DNA from: an uncultured Sutterella sp.
Lineage (GTDB): Bacteria > Pseudomonadota > Gammaproteobacteria > Burkholderiales > Burkholderiaceae_F
Length of the DNA: 64,000 bases
Assembly: GCA_905206345.1 (NCBI GenBank)
Contig: CAJLGW010000001.1
Location: 30,241-94,240, forward strand
Reading direction: 5' to 3'
Part shown: positions 7,849-17,559 of the stretch, piece by piece
How the letters are laid out: each line of letters opens with the position of its first letter
How positions within the stretch are numbered: position 1 is the stretch's first letter
Made by a program: the position numbers and the translations under genes
Notes under the pieces: generated by a model
What the model was told of the DNA's origin: nothing
The model's input: the letters and a program-made list of their open reading frames with translations, nothing else
The model's database searches: none

Positions 7849-9656
7849 GAAATACCCCCTTGTTCGAAAGATTAAAGATTGCGGTGACGCAAAAGGCCTC
7901 GTCTTTTTGGAACGAAGACCGCTCGCCTAAGCGCCAAAAACGTGCGGCTGAACGCGAGAAAGATTGGCGTACAACGGAAATTTCACAAAAGCGCTCGCAT
8001 GTTTTGTTGGGCACGCTAGTTTCGGTTTTCTCTATTTGCTTCTTACGAGCCGTTTACTTGCAATGTTTCAACACGGAGTTTTTGCAACGTCAAGGGGAAT
8101 TTCGTTACGCAAAAACGCTCGATATTACAGCCGGTCGTGGTCAAATTTTTGACCGCAATGGTGTTGTCTTGGCGGCGTCCTTGCCTGCTCGTTCCATTTG
8201 GGCAACGACCAATTTGGTTGAAATTACGCCTAATGAAATTGCGCAGCTCAGTCAATTGCTCGGCGTTTCCACGAACACTTTGCAAAAGCGTTTAGCGCGC
8301 CCGAATGCTTGGGTCAATATTGCGCGTCAAGTGGACATGGAAACGGTTCGCAAAGTGCAAGCGATGAAGATTTCCGGCTTCACGTATACGCCTGATGTTA
8401 AGCGCCAGTATCCCGGTGGTGAGCTTTCTGCCCACATTGTTGGTTTTAACAATCGAGAAAATCACGGGCAAGAAGGGATTGAGTTAGCAAACGATAAGAC
8501 GTTGACCGGTCAAAATGGACAACGTCGCGTCATCCGTGATCGTTTGGGGCACGTGATCGAAGAAGTTTGGGCTCAAGAACCGGTTCCCGGTAAAGATTTG
8601 CATCTTTCGATTGACTCCCGCATTCAGTTCATTGCCTATAGTGCGGTTAAGCGAGCGGTAGAAAAGCATAGTGCTAAGGCGGGTGCTGCCGTGGTTGCTG
8701 ACTCCATCACGGGTGAAATTTTGGCGCTTGCCAGTTGGCCGGCCTTCGATCCCAACGATCGAAGCACGTTTGCTTGGGATCGCATTCGCAATCGCGTTGT
8801 GACCGATACGTTTGAACCGGGTTCCACCGTTAAACCTTTCTCAATTGCCAAGGCCATTGACTTAGGTATTGTTCGTCCGGACAGTCTCATTCAGACGGCA
8901 CCGGGACAAATTGTTGTGGCTGACCGAAAAATTAGTGATAGCAAAGATTATGGTCTTTTGACGGTGTCGCAGGTGATTGCCAAGTCCTCGAACGTAGGCA
9001 CGGTGAAGATTTCTTTGCAGATTCCTCCTCAAGTGCTTTGGGATACGTACACGCGCTTGGGATTTGGTCAAGCTCCCCAAGTGGGCTTCCCGGGTGTTGT
9101 CGCTGGTCGTTTGCGTCCCGCTAAGACTTGGGGACCGGTGGAACAAGCAACGGTTTCCTATGGCTACGGCTTATCGACCTCTTTGATGCAGTTGGCACAA
9201 GCCTATACGGTTTTTGCTCGCAACGGTGACGTGATCCCGTTAACCTTAATGAAGCGAGATCATGCCGCTGCCGGTGAACAAATTTATCGTCCCGAAACGG
9301 CACGACAAATGCGCGCCATGATGATGACAACGGTGCACCGTGGTGGGACGGCTTCTCGGTTGAAGGTGACGGGCTACACGGTAGCTGGTAAGACCGGGAC
9401 GGTTTATAAAGTTAAAAACGGTGAGTATGTCCGTGACTACGTGGCCTCTTTTGTTGGTTTGGCACCGGCTACGCAACCGCGTTTGGTGGTGGCTGTTATG
9501 ATTGACGAACCGAAGGATGCCGGTCACGTGGGTGGCGTGGTGGCGGCACCCGTATTTGGCGAAATTGTAGAGTCTGCTTTGCAGACGATGCTCGTGAATC
9601 CCGATGATCCTATGATGATTGCCGGCCGAGGTGTGTTGGCTAAGAGTGCACAATGA
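7845..9656 (+). CDS. ftsI: Peptidoglycan D,D-transpeptidase FtsI (PBP3)
   Basis: A 603-residue class B penicillin-binding protein that cross-links septal peptidoglycan. An N-terminal cytoplasmic tail of about 50 residues precedes one membrane anchor (VLLGTLVSVFSICFL). The dimerisation domain begins with TAGRGQIFDRNG. The transpeptidase domain carries the active-site STVK (Ser about 327), SSN (about 381) and KTGT (about 516). The ATG overlaps the ftsL stop as ATGA, and its own stop overlaps the murE-murF start the same way. The basic cytoplasmic tail is longer than in E. coli. Confidence 0.97.
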   Translation: MRNTPLFERLKIAVTQKASSFWNEDRSPKRQKRAAEREKDWRTTEISQKRSHVLLGTLVSVFSICFLRAVYLQCFNTEFLQRQGEFRYAKTLDITAGRGQIFDRNGVVLAASLPARSIWATTNLVEITPNEIAQLSQLLGVSTNTLQKRLARPNAWVNIARQVDMETVRKVQAMKISGFTYTPDVKRQYPGGELSAHIVGFNNRENHGQEGIELANDKTLTGQNGQRRVIRDRLGHVIEEVWAQEPVPGKDLHLSIDSRIQFIAYSAVKRAVEKHSAKAGAAVVADSITGEILALASWPAFDPNDRSTFAWDRIRNRVVTDTFEPGSTVKPFSIAKAIDLGIVRPDSLIQTAPGQIVVADRKISDSKDYGLLTVSQVIAKSSNVGTVKISLQIPPQVLWDTYTRLGFGQAPQVGFPGVVAGRLRPAKTWGPVEQATVSYGYGLSTSLMQLAQAYTVFARNGDVIPLTLMKRDHAAAGEQIYRPETARQMRAMMMTTVHRGGTASRLKVTGYTVAGKTGTVYKVKNGEYVRDYVASFVGLAPATQPRLVVAVMIDEPKDAGHVGGVVAAPVFGEIVESALQTMLVNPDDPMMIAGRGVLAKSAQ

Positions 9657-12511
9657 TTGCAAATATCAAGAATTACGTTGACTTATTAAAGCGTTTAGCC
9701 CCCGAGGCTAAACGTCTTGTTTTGGACTCCCGCACCGTTGGTGCGGGTGATGTTTTTATTGCGGTCCCTGGTTTACATGTGGACGGTCGACAATTCTTAG
9801 AACAAGCTGCCCAAAAGGCAACGGCTGTGGTTTATGAAGATGACGGGATTCGTCGTACTTACGCGGTGCCCGCGATTGCAGTGCCTGAGTTATCGAAGTA
9901 TCTCGGCAATTTTGCAGCAGAATTCTATCGCCACCCGACGCAAGACCTGTTTGGTGTAGGTATCACGGGTACAAACGGTAAAACCACCACCTCTCACTGG
10001 GTTTCTCAGTTGTTAACGGCTTTAGAAGAGCCTTGCGCTGCCATTGGTACGATTGGTTGCACGATGGCAGGAAAGCCTTTCCCTTCAGCCCCTTTAACGA
10101 CGCCCGATGCAGCTTCTTTGCAAGGGTTATTCCGAGATTTGGCCAAAGCCGGTGCCAAAGCCTTTGCTGTTGAAGCCAGTTCCATCGGTTTGGAACAAGG
10201 ACGTCTGCAAGGCACGCATTTTGATGTTGCTGTCTTTACGAATTTAAGTCGCGACCACCTTGACTATCACCATGATATGCAGGCCTACGAAGAGGCTAAA
10301 GGCATTTTGTTTGATTGGCCGCAGTTGCGTAGTAGTGTTATCAATATTGATGATGAAGCAGGTTTGCGTCTTGCCGAACGTTGCGTTTGCCGTGGTGTGA
10401 AGTGCTTTGTGACGACAACGCGTGGGACGTTACCCTTGCCGGGGACGCATAGCATTGCTGCAGAGAACATTCGAGCAATGCAAGACGGGATGGAATTTGA
10501 TTTGGTCTATGAAGGCAATCGTCATCATTTAGCCGTTCATCTTTTTGGCGAATTTAATATTTCAAATCTTTTAGGTGTGATTGGTGTTGCATTGGCCAAG
10601 GGTTATGACATTGAAACGATCATGCCGTTGTTGCCACACTTGGTGCCGCCTGCCGGTCGTATGCAATTGGTTAAGCATGACCGTACGGCTTTAGGTGTCG
10701 TGGACTATAGTCATACGCCGGACGCAGTGGAAAAAGCACTTTTAGCTCTTCGCCCGATTGTGAGAGCTCGTCGTGGCAAACTTTGGGTTATTGTGGGAGC
10801 GGGTGGCGATCGCGATAGCGGTAAGCGTCCAATCATGGCAAGCATTGCCCAACAAATGGCCGATTTTGTGGTTTTAACGAGCGACAATCCCCGCACAGAA
10901 AACCCGACAGACATTTTGGCTCAGATGGTCGCCGGTATGAAAGAAGGCGGTCACCCCTACGTGGTGATTGAAGATCGTCGTGAAGCCATTCAAAAAGCTG
11001 TTAATACTGCTGCTCCCGAAGACATTATCTTGGTAGCCGGTAAGGGACATGAGCTTTATCAAGATATCCAAGGCGTCAAGCATCCCTTTAGTGACAAAGT
11101 GGAAGTGCACAATGCGCAATGGATGAAGGTGATGCCACCGGACTCCTTGATGCGAGTGAAGTACCTTGCCAATTTGTTGCCCGGTTCGAAATTCTTGGGC
11201 AGTGACGTTCCCTTTAGTTCTGTCTCGACCGACACAAGATCGGTGACCAACGGAACGCTCTTTTTTGCCTTAAAGGGTGATCGTTTTGACGGTCATGACT
11301 TTGTGATGCAAGCGATGCACGCAGGTGCAGTGGCCTTGGTGGTTGATCATGAAGTTAACTGCCCCTTGCCTCAAATCGTTGTCAATAATGTGAAATTGGC
11401 ATTGGGTGCTAGTGCGGGCTATTGGCGCAGTAAACAGGCGCTTAATATGGTGGCTGTTGCAGGCAGTAACGGTAAAACCACCACCACGCAAATGATTGCT
11501 TCGATTTTGAGAGCTCACTATGGTGATCACGCTTTATCTACGCAAGGCAATCTCAACAATGACATTGGAGTGCCGCTTATGTTGTGGCGTTTGCGTGAAA
11601 AACATGAAGCCGCTGTCATTGAGACCGGTATGAATCATGTGGGTGAAATGCGTTATTTGGCGGGGCTTGTTCAACCGAAGGTTGCTATCGTGACAAATGC
11701 CCAACGCGAACATCAAGAGTTTATGCAAACGGTTCAGGCTACAGCGCGTGAAAACGGAGAAATTTTCCGTCATATGATGCCTGCCAGCACAGCCGTGATT
11801 CCATTTGATGATGAGTGCAAAAACATTTGGCTTGAAATGGCTCAAAACTCTCAGATTGTGACGTTTGGTTTGCCCAATGAAGCGGATGTGACCGGTACGA
11901 TGACGCCGACCAATACCGGGATGGATGTCAAAATCAATACTCCCATCGGTGACTTTAAGGCGCATTTGAAAGTTCGTGGGGAACACAATTTCAAAAATGC
12001 ATTAGGTGCCACGGCGGTTGCATTATCTCTGAGTTTGTCTACGGATGTGATTGCTAAGGGATTAGAAGCCTTTGAACCGATCAAGGGCCGAGGCGCTGTC
12101 ATTACGACTGATCGTTATACCGTCATTGACGACGCTTATAATGCCAATCCCGACAGCATGAAAGCCAGTATTGATATTTTGGCCTCTATGCCCGCACCGC
12201 GATTGTTGGTGGCAGCAGATATGTTGGAGTTGGGGGACAAGTCTCGTGAGTACCACGAGGAAATTGCCACTTATGCTGTCCAAAAAGGCATTGATGGTTT
12301 TATTACAACCGGCAGTGCAATGAAATTTGCGTATGAGAAATTCCGTGAGTTAAAGCCCGGCGCTGAAGTCATCTGGGAAGGGGAACGCAAGGAATTTCTG
12401 AATAAACTTTTGGAAATTAAAGATCGTTATCGTTCTATTTCGGTCAAGGGTTCCAATAGTATGCGACTCGATTTGGCTGTGAAGGCACTGGTCGAGTCCG
12501 AGAAACGTTAA
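9653..12511 (+). CDS. murE/murF: Bifunctional MurE-MurF: UDP-MurNAc-tripeptide synthetase / D-Ala-D-Ala ligase
   Basis: A single 952-residue open frame carrying two complete Mur ligases. Residues 1 to about 493 are MurE, with the P-loop GTNGKTTT around 107-114 and DNPR at 411-414, the signature of meso-diaminopimelate-adding enzymes. From about residue 495 the chain is MurF, with a second P-loop GSNGKTTTT around 605. It adds meso-DAP and then D-Ala-D-Ala to UDP-MurNAc peptides in the cytoplasm. The same fusion is known in Bordetella and relatives. The frame is continuous through the junction near 11130-11150 with no stop, although in-frame ATGs at 11132 and 11150 exist. It overlaps ftsI by 4 bases. 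Confidence 0.97.
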   Translation: MIANIKNYVDLLKRLAPEAKRLVLDSRTVGAGDVFIAVPGLHVDGRQFLEQAAQKATAVVYEDDGIRRTYAVPAIAVPELSKYLGNFAAEFYRHPTQDLFGVGITGTNGKTTTSHWVSQLLTALEEPCAAIGTIGCTMAGKPFPSAPLTTPDAASLQGLFRDLAKAGAKAFAVEASSIGLEQGRLQGTHFDVAVFTNLSRDHLDYHHDMQAYEEAKGILFDWPQLRSSVINIDDEAGLRLAERCVCRGVKCFVTTTRGTLPLPGTHSIAAENIRAMQDGMEFDLVYEGNRHHLAVHLFGEFNISNLLGVIGVALAKGYDIETIMPLLPHLVPPAGRMQLVKHDRTALGVVDYSHTPDAVEKALLALRPIVRARRGKLWVIVGAGGDRDSGKRPIMASIAQQMADFVVLTSDNPRTENPTDILAQMVAGMKEGGHPYVVIEDRREAIQKAVNTAAPEDIILVAGKGHELYQDIQGVKHPFSDKVEVHNAQWMKVMPPDSLMRVKYLANLLPGSKFLGSDVPFSSVSTDTRSVTNGTLFFALKGDRFDGHDFVMQAMHAGAVALVVDHEVNCPLPQIVVNNVKLALGASAGYWRSKQALNMVAVAGSNGKTTTTQMIASILRAHYGDHALSTQGNLNNDIGVPLMLWRLREKHEAAVIETGMNHVGEMRYLAGLVQPKVAIVTNAQREHQEFMQTVQATARENGEIFRHMMPASTAVIPFDDECKNIWLEMAQNSQIVTFGLPNEADVTGTMTPTNTGMDVKINTPIGDFKAHLKVRGEHNFKNALGATAVALSLSLSTDVIAKGLEAFEPIKGRGAVITTDRYTVIDDAYNANPDSMKASIDILASMPAPRLLVAADMLELGDKSREYHEEIATYAVQKGIDGFITTGSAMKFAYEKFRELKPGAEVIWEGERKEFLNKLLEIKDRYRSISVKGSNSMRLDLAVKALVESEKR

Positions 12512-12535
12512 AGAATTCAAGAAAGGAACACTTAA

Positions 12536-13690
12536 ATGTTATTGGAACTTTTCCAGTGGTTAGGGGAAGATATCCGCGCTTTTCAAGTCTTTAATTATTT
12601 AAGCTTGAGAGCCGTGATGGCAGCCTTGACGGCCCTGTTTATCGGTTTTGCAGCAGGCCCCGCTACTATTCGCTATTTAAAGGCAATGAAGGTGGGTCAA
12701 GCCGTTCGTAATAACGGTCCAAAGACACACTTGGTTAAAGATGGTACGCCGACCATGGGGGGCGTGCTTATTTTGATTTCCATTGCACTTTCGACCTTGT
12801 TGTGGATGGACTTAAGTAACCGTTTTGTTTGGGTGGTGCTTTTTGTCACGACAGGCTACGGTGCCGTAGGTTGGATCGATGATTACCGAAAGGTTGTGCA
12901 TCACGATCCCAAGGGAATGAGCGCACGAGAAAAGTTCGGCTGGCTCTCCTTAATTGGTGGCTTGGCGTCTGTCTATTTGGCATTTGCAATTTCCGCTCCC
13001 ACCAATATTCATGTGATTGACATGATTGTCGGTTGGGTGCAATCGGGTTTTCCTTTAACAATGCCTTCGCAAGCGGATTTGATTATTCCTTTCTTTAAAC
13101 ATTTCGCTTATCCGTTGGGGATTGTGGGTTTTGTTATTTTGACCTACATCGTGATTGTTGGCACAAGTAACGCCGTCAATTTGACGGACGGCTTGGATGG
13201 TTTGGCCATTTTGCCGTGTGCGATGGTGGGGAGTGCTTTGGGGATCTTCGCTTACGTAGTTGGCCGTTATGACTTTGCTCACTACTTGCTCTTTCCTCAT
13301 ATTCCGGGGGCCGGTGAATTAGTGGTGGTTTGTGCTGCTTTAGCTGGTGCCGGTTTGGCCTTTTTATGGTTTAACGCTCACCCGGCACAAGTATTCATGG
13401 GTGACGTTGGTGCTTTGGCATTGGGTGGCGCATTAGGAACAATTGCCGTTATCACGCGTCAAGAGTTTGTGTTGGCCATCATGGGTGGGATTTTTGTGGT
13501 AGAAACTTTGTCTGTCATGATTCAAACCACCTACTTCCGGTATTCGGGCGGTCGTCGTATTTTCTTGATGGCACCGTTGCACCACCATTTCGAATTAAAG
13601 GGTTGGAAAGAAACTCAAGTGGTGACGCGCTTTTGGATCATTACCTTTATTTTGGTTTTGATCGGTTTGTCGACGTTAAAGATTCGCTAA
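12536..13690 (+). CDS. mraY: Phospho-MurNAc-pentapeptide-transferase MraY
   Basis: A 384-residue polytopic membrane enzyme that transfers phospho-MurNAc-pentapeptide to undecaprenyl phosphate, giving lipid I. Family motifs are visible: [14 protein letters not shown] near residues 62-75, [40 protein letters not shown] and the late [12 protein letters not shown]. It follows murE-murF after 24 bases with AAAGGAA upstream of the ATG, and precedes murD. Length matches the betaproteobacterial family (about 389). Confidence 0.98.
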   Translation: MLLELFQWLGEDIRAFQVFNYLSLRAVMAALTALFIGFAAGPATIRYLKAMKVGQAVRNNGPKTHLVKDGTPTMGGVLILISIALSTLLWMDLSNRFVWVVLFVTTGYGAVGWIDDYRKVVHHDPKGMSAREKFGWLSLIGGLASVYLAFAISAPTNIHVIDMIVGWVQSGFPLTMPSQADLIIPFFKHFAYPLGIVGFVILTYIVIVGTSNAVNLTDGLDGLAILPCAMVGSALGIFAYVVGRYDFAHYLLFPHIPGAGELVVVCAALAGAGLAFLWFNAHPAQVFMGDVGALALGGALGTIAVITRQEFVLAIMGGIFVVETLSVMIQTTYFRYSGGRRIFLMAPLHHHFELKGWKETQVVTRFWIITFILVLIGLSTLKIR

Positions 13691-13706
13691 TCAAAAGGTG
13701 AAAATC

Positions 13707-15149
13707 ATGAGCAAGGCTTTAGTGATCGGTTTAGGGGCCTCAGGGGTGGCTTGTACCCAATTTCTTATCAAACGCGGTTACGAGGTGATCGGAACCGATA
13801 CGCGTGAAACGCCCCCGTCATTGGAGCGCTTGCAAGCGTTGCCAGCTTTTACCTTTAAGTGCCTGTCTGACGCTCAAGCTTCGTTAAACGACGTTGAATT
13901 CGTGGTAATCTCACCGGGAATTTCCCCCTATTACTCTGAAGTCGCACCGATCATTTCTAAGGCTCAATCGATGCAATTGCCTTGGTTTGGCGAGATCGAA
14001 TTATTTGCTCGTGAATTAGAGCATCTTAAAAATGAACGCCAATATGAACCGATTGTTTTAGCGATTACCGGTACGAACGGGAAAACAACGACAACGGTTT
14101 TAACGACCAAAATGGCCGAGGCCAGTGGAAAATTTGCGGTTGCAGCCGGCAATATCGGTCCCAATGCTGTAACGGAATTGGATCGCTACTTGGAAGAAGG
14201 GCGATTGCCTGACGTTTGGGTGTTGGAACTTTCAAGCTTTCAATTAGAGTCAACGCATACATTGATCCCGACGGCTGCAGCCTTGTTAAATATCACTCAA
14301 GACCACTTGGATTGGCACGGTTCGATGCAAGCCTATATGGACGCCAAGGCCCATATTTTTCAATCCGAAAAGACGGTGCGAGTTCTCAATCGTGATGATG
14401 CCAGTGTGATGCAGTACGCTAGCGCCCCTCGCGTTGCCACTTTCGGTGAATCAGCACCTGAGGGTGAAAATCAATGGGGCTTGGTCAAAGACGACGAGCT
14501 ATTCTGGTTGGCCTACAACGAAGATGATTCCATTGCGCTTTCTAAGCGCAAGGTGTTGCCGGGCGAGCTTTTACAACGCTTGATGCCCGAAGAAGCATTA
14601 AAGATTTGCGGTCGTCACAATACGATGAATGCTCTTGCGGCGCTCGCTTTAATTCATGCAGCCAACTTGCCTTTAGCCGATGCCATTCGTGCGCTTTCCA
14701 ATTACACGGGTGAAGCTCATCGTGTTCAATATGCCTTAACAGTCGATGGCGTGGATTACATCGACGACAGTAAGGGGACCAATGTTGGTGCAACGGTGGC
14801 TGCACTGGAAGGTTTGGGCGCCACCGGTAAGAAGATGGTGGTCATTTTGGGCGGTGACGGTAAAGGACAAGATTTTTCACCAATTGCTCAATCGATGGCC
14901 CTTCATGCTCGCGGTGCGGTGTTAATCGGTCGCGATGCACCTTTGATTGAAAAAGCTTTGGCAGGTGCAACCTATCCCGTGCAAAAGGCTCAAACATTAC
15001 CAGAAGCAGTGCAGATGTGTGCTCAGATGGCCAAAACAGGCGACTATGTTTTGTTGTCACCTGCTTGCGCCAGCTGGGACATGTTTAGAGATTACGCACA
15101 ACGAAGTGAAATTTTTATTGAAAGCGCTCGTGCGCTTCAAAAGAACTGA
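13707..15149 (+). CDS. murD: UDP-N-acetylmuramoyl-L-alanine--D-glutamate ligase MurD
   Basis: A 480-residue Mur ligase adding D-glutamate to UDP-MurNAc-L-Ala. The N-terminal Rossmann-like domain begins with ALVIGLGASG, the P-loop is ITGTNGKTTTT, and later motifs include NITQDHLDWH, the C-terminal DDSKGTNVGAT and LLSPACASWDMF. I start at ATG 13707, with AAGGTG 6 bases upstream, rather than at an in-frame GTG (13698) that is itself part of that ribosome-binding site. It lies 16 bases after mraY in the dcw operon. Confidence 0.97.
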   Translation: MSKALVIGLGASGVACTQFLIKRGYEVIGTDTRETPPSLERLQALPAFTFKCLSDAQASLNDVEFVVISPGISPYYSEVAPIISKAQSMQLPWFGEIELFARELEHLKNERQYEPIVLAITGTNGKTTTTVLTTKMAEASGKFAVAAGNIGPNAVTELDRYLEEGRLPDVWVLELSSFQLESTHTLIPTAAALLNITQDHLDWHGSMQAYMDAKAHIFQSEKTVRVLNRDDASVMQYASAPRVATFGESAPEGENQWGLVKDDELFWLAYNEDDSIALSKRKVLPGELLQRLMPEEALKICGRHNTMNALAALALIHAANLPLADAIRALSNYTGEAHRVQYALTVDGVDYIDDSKGTNVGATVAALEGLGATGKKMVVILGGDGKGQDFSPIAQSMALHARGAVLIGRDAPLIEKALAGATYPVQKAQTLPEAVQMCAQMAKTGDYVLLSPACASWDMFRDYAQRSEIFIESARALQKN

Positions 15150-15160
15150 TTTTCGGTCGA

Positions 15161-16375
15161 ATGTTCCAGTTTAAAAACCTTTTTAAAAGTCAAAACACCA
15201 AACCTGAACAATGGGGGCAGGGCCGACGCTTTGGTTCCGTCTCCAGTGTTGACTATTCATTGTTGGGAACGATTGCGGCGCTCTTAGTGATTGGCGCCAT
15301 TATGGTCTATTCGGCCTCCATTTCTTTGGCAGACTCGCCGAAGTATCAAACGAGTGAATACCATTTTATTCTTCGACACTTGATCTACATGAGTGTCGGT
15401 ATTTTTGCCGGTTGGTGCGTCTTTAATGTGCCCATCGATAAATGGGAGCGCTTGAGTTACCCTCTAGCTGTTTTGGGGATTATTTGTTTATTTTTGGTTT
15501 TTGTACCGGGGTTAGGCAAAAGCGTTAACGGTGCAACGCGATGGATTGGTTTTGGTCCGGTCAATTTGCAAGTTTCAGAAGTTGTGAAATTTGTTTCCGT
15601 TTTAGTGATTGCAAAATTTGCGATTGAGCGGCAAGCCTATATGCACTCTATTACTCGTGCTCTTTTACCTGTGCTTGCCTATGTCTTTTTCGTAGCGGGT
15701 TTATTAGCGATTCAACCCGACTTAGGGGCAACGGTTGTGATCGCAAGCATTGTGGTCGGTATTGTCTTTTTGGCCGGATTGAGCTGGAGAATTATTTTTA
15801 CACTCGGTGCCTTCCTAGTTGGAACCATTATTACATCTGTGGTGCTATCGCCTTGGCGTACCGCTCGCGTGTTTGCCTATCTCAACCCGTGGGATCCTGA
15901 AAATCAAATCGGTAAAGCCTATCAGTTAACGCACTCTTTGATTGCATTCGGTCGTGGTGAAATTTTTGGCGTTGGGTTAGGTGCCAGTGTTGAAAAAATG
16001 CACTATTTACCTGAAGCGCATACGGACTTTATTTTGGCCGTGATCGGTGAAGAGTGCGGACTGCTTGGGTTTACTGTTGTCTTAGGCCTTTTTTATTGGC
16101 TTGTTCGCAGTGCTTTTGAAATCGGTCGCCAAGCGGTTCGATTGGATATGGTCTATGCTGGATTGGTTGCTCAAGGCGTGGGACTCTGGATTGGGGTACA
16201 GGCTTTAATTAACATCGGTGTTGCGATTGGTGTTTTCCCAACCAAAGGGTTAACGTTGCCTTTGGTGAGCTATGGGGGTTCGTCATTGGTCATCACGCTA
16301 TGTGCGCTGGCGTTATTGATTCGAGTCGATTTTGAAAACCGCTTATTAATGCGCGGGAAACGGAGAAGAGAATGA
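15161..16375 (+). CDS. ftsW: Septal peptidoglycan glycosyltransferase FtsW
   Basis: A 404-residue SEDS-family membrane protein that polymerises lipid II at the septum together with FtsI. About ten hydrophobic segments are visible. Motifs include VNGATRWIGFGPVNLQVSE, PDLGATVV, the periplasmic loop PEAHTDFILAVIGEECG and the late GLTLPLVSYGGSS. A hydrophilic cytoplasmic tail of about 35 residues precedes the first helix. No convincing Shine-Dalgarno precedes ATG 15161, so coupling to murD (11 bases upstream) may matter. The stop overlaps murG by four bases. Confidence 0.97.
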   Translation: MFQFKNLFKSQNTKPEQWGQGRRFGSVSSVDYSLLGTIAALLVIGAIMVYSASISLADSPKYQTSEYHFILRHLIYMSVGIFAGWCVFNVPIDKWERLSYPLAVLGIICLFLVFVPGLGKSVNGATRWIGFGPVNLQVSEVVKFVSVLVIAKFAIERQAYMHSITRALLPVLAYVFFVAGLLAIQPDLGATVVIASIVVGIVFLAGLSWRIIFTLGAFLVGTIITSVVLSPWRTARVFAYLNPWDPENQIGKAYQLTHSLIAFGRGEIFGVGLGASVEKMHYLPEAHTDFILAVIGEECGLLGFTVVLGLFYWLVRSAFEIGRQAVRLDMVYAGLVAQGVGLWIGVQALINIGVAIGVFPTKGLTLPLVSYGGSSLVITLCALALLIRVDFENRLLMRGKRRRE

Positions 16376-17466
16376 GTGATCGAAACCATTTGATTATTGC
16401 TGCTGCGGGTACAGGCGGTCATGTGATGCCGGGTTTGGCGGTGGCCGAAGAAATGAAAAAGCGCGGTTGGACAGTTTCGTGGATCGGAACTCCCGTGGGA
16501 ATGGAAGGTCGATTGGTTGGTCAGCGTGGCATTGATTTCGACGCATTAGATTTTACGGGTATGCGTGGCAAAGGCTTGGGTCATGCCATCAAAGGCGCAT
16601 TCAAGTTGGTGAAATCCTGTTTTAAAGCAAAAGAAATTGTTGACGATCGGGATGCTGACGTGGTTTTTTCCACCGGAGGCTATATTGCCGTGCCTGCCGC
16701 TTTCGGTGCTCGAGCCGAAGGCAAACCCTTGGTCATGATGAATTGTGATGCAGGAAGCCTCATGAGCGTACGTGTCGTGATGCCCGTAGCTTCTGCCGTT
16801 ATGTGCGGTTTTGACGGAGAATGTGCTCAAAGGGCCGGCAAAAAAGCCATCGTTTCTGGCAACCCTGTTCGTGAAGAGATTCTTCATTTACCCAAGCCCT
16901 CAGAGCGCTATGCCGGTCGCACGGGACGTCAGCACGTATTGGTGTTTGGTGGTTCTTTAGGCGCAAAGGTTCTTAACGATACCGTGCCTCGCGCTTTGGC
17001 TTTATTCGATGAAAGTACTCGTCCGACGGTCACCCACCAATGCGGGAAAAATGCAGTAGAAAGTGTTAAAGAAACGTACCGTTCTTTGGGAATTGAAGCT
17101 GAAGTTGTCAGTTTTATTGACGATATGGCCAGTGCTTATGAGAAGGCCGATCTTGTTGTTTGTCGAGCCGGTGCTACGACTGTGAGTGAGTTAACCGCAG
17201 GTGGCATCCCAGCTATTTTGGTGCCTTTTGTGGTTTCTACGACTCAACACCAATTGGGTAACGCTCAGTATTTGCAAGCCCATGATGCGGGCATTTTGCT
17301 CGAGCAAAAGCATTTAACAGCCGAGAATTTGTATAACCAGTTGCGGTCTTTGGATAGGGAACGCTTGTTATCAATGGCACAAAATGCACAAAAATTAGGC
17401 CATTTAAATGCGGCCAAAACCGTGGCTGACACCATTGAGCGTTTGGCAAAATTGGGTGACAATTAA
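16372..17466 (+). CDS. murG: UDP-GlcNAc:lipid I N-acetylglucosaminyltransferase MurG
   Basis: A 364-residue GT28 glycosyltransferase peripheral to the inner membrane, converting lipid I to lipid II. The N-terminal glycine-rich loop AAGTGGHVMPGLAVAEEM is followed by VFSTGGYIAVP. In the C-terminal domain are VFGGSLGAKVLND and the UDP-GlcNAc-binding CRAGATTVSELTAGG with ILVPFV and TQHQLGNA. The ATG overlaps the ftsW stop (ATGA). A 93-base gap with two small inverted repeats separates it from murC. Confidence 0.97.
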   Translation: MSDRNHLIIAAAGTGGHVMPGLAVAEEMKKRGWTVSWIGTPVGMEGRLVGQRGIDFDALDFTGMRGKGLGHAIKGAFKLVKSCFKAKEIVDDRDADVVFSTGGYIAVPAAFGARAEGKPLVMMNCDAGSLMSVRVVMPVASAVMCGFDGECAQRAGKKAIVSGNPVREEILHLPKPSERYAGRTGRQHVLVFGGSLGAKVLNDTVPRALALFDESTRPTVTHQCGKNAVESVKETYRSLGIEAEVVSFIDDMASAYEKADLVVCRAGATTVSELTAGGIPAILVPFVVSTTQHQLGNAQYLQAHDAGILLEQKHLTAENLYNQLRSLDRERLLSMAQNAQKLGHLNAAKTVADTIERLAKLGDN

Positions 17467-17493
17467 ATTAAACATAAAAAAGCCCGATCGCTT

Positions 17494-17548
17494 AAAATTA
17501 AAGGTTAAGTCTTAATTTTGGAAAAAGTGACAACTCTTTGTGGTTGTC
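17494..17548 (+). promoter_or_regulatory. Two inverted repeats in the murG-murC gap
   Basis: AAAATTAA (17494-17501) pairs with TTAATTTT (17512-17519), and GACAAC (17529-17534) pairs with GTTGTC (17543-17548), the latter ending 11 bases before the murC ATG. Neither is followed by a good T-tract on the plus strand except GGGGGTTTTT after the second. They may modulate murC translation or be a weak internal terminator. No strong promoter was recognised here. Confidence 0.3.
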
Positions 17549-17559
17549 GGGGGTTTTTC

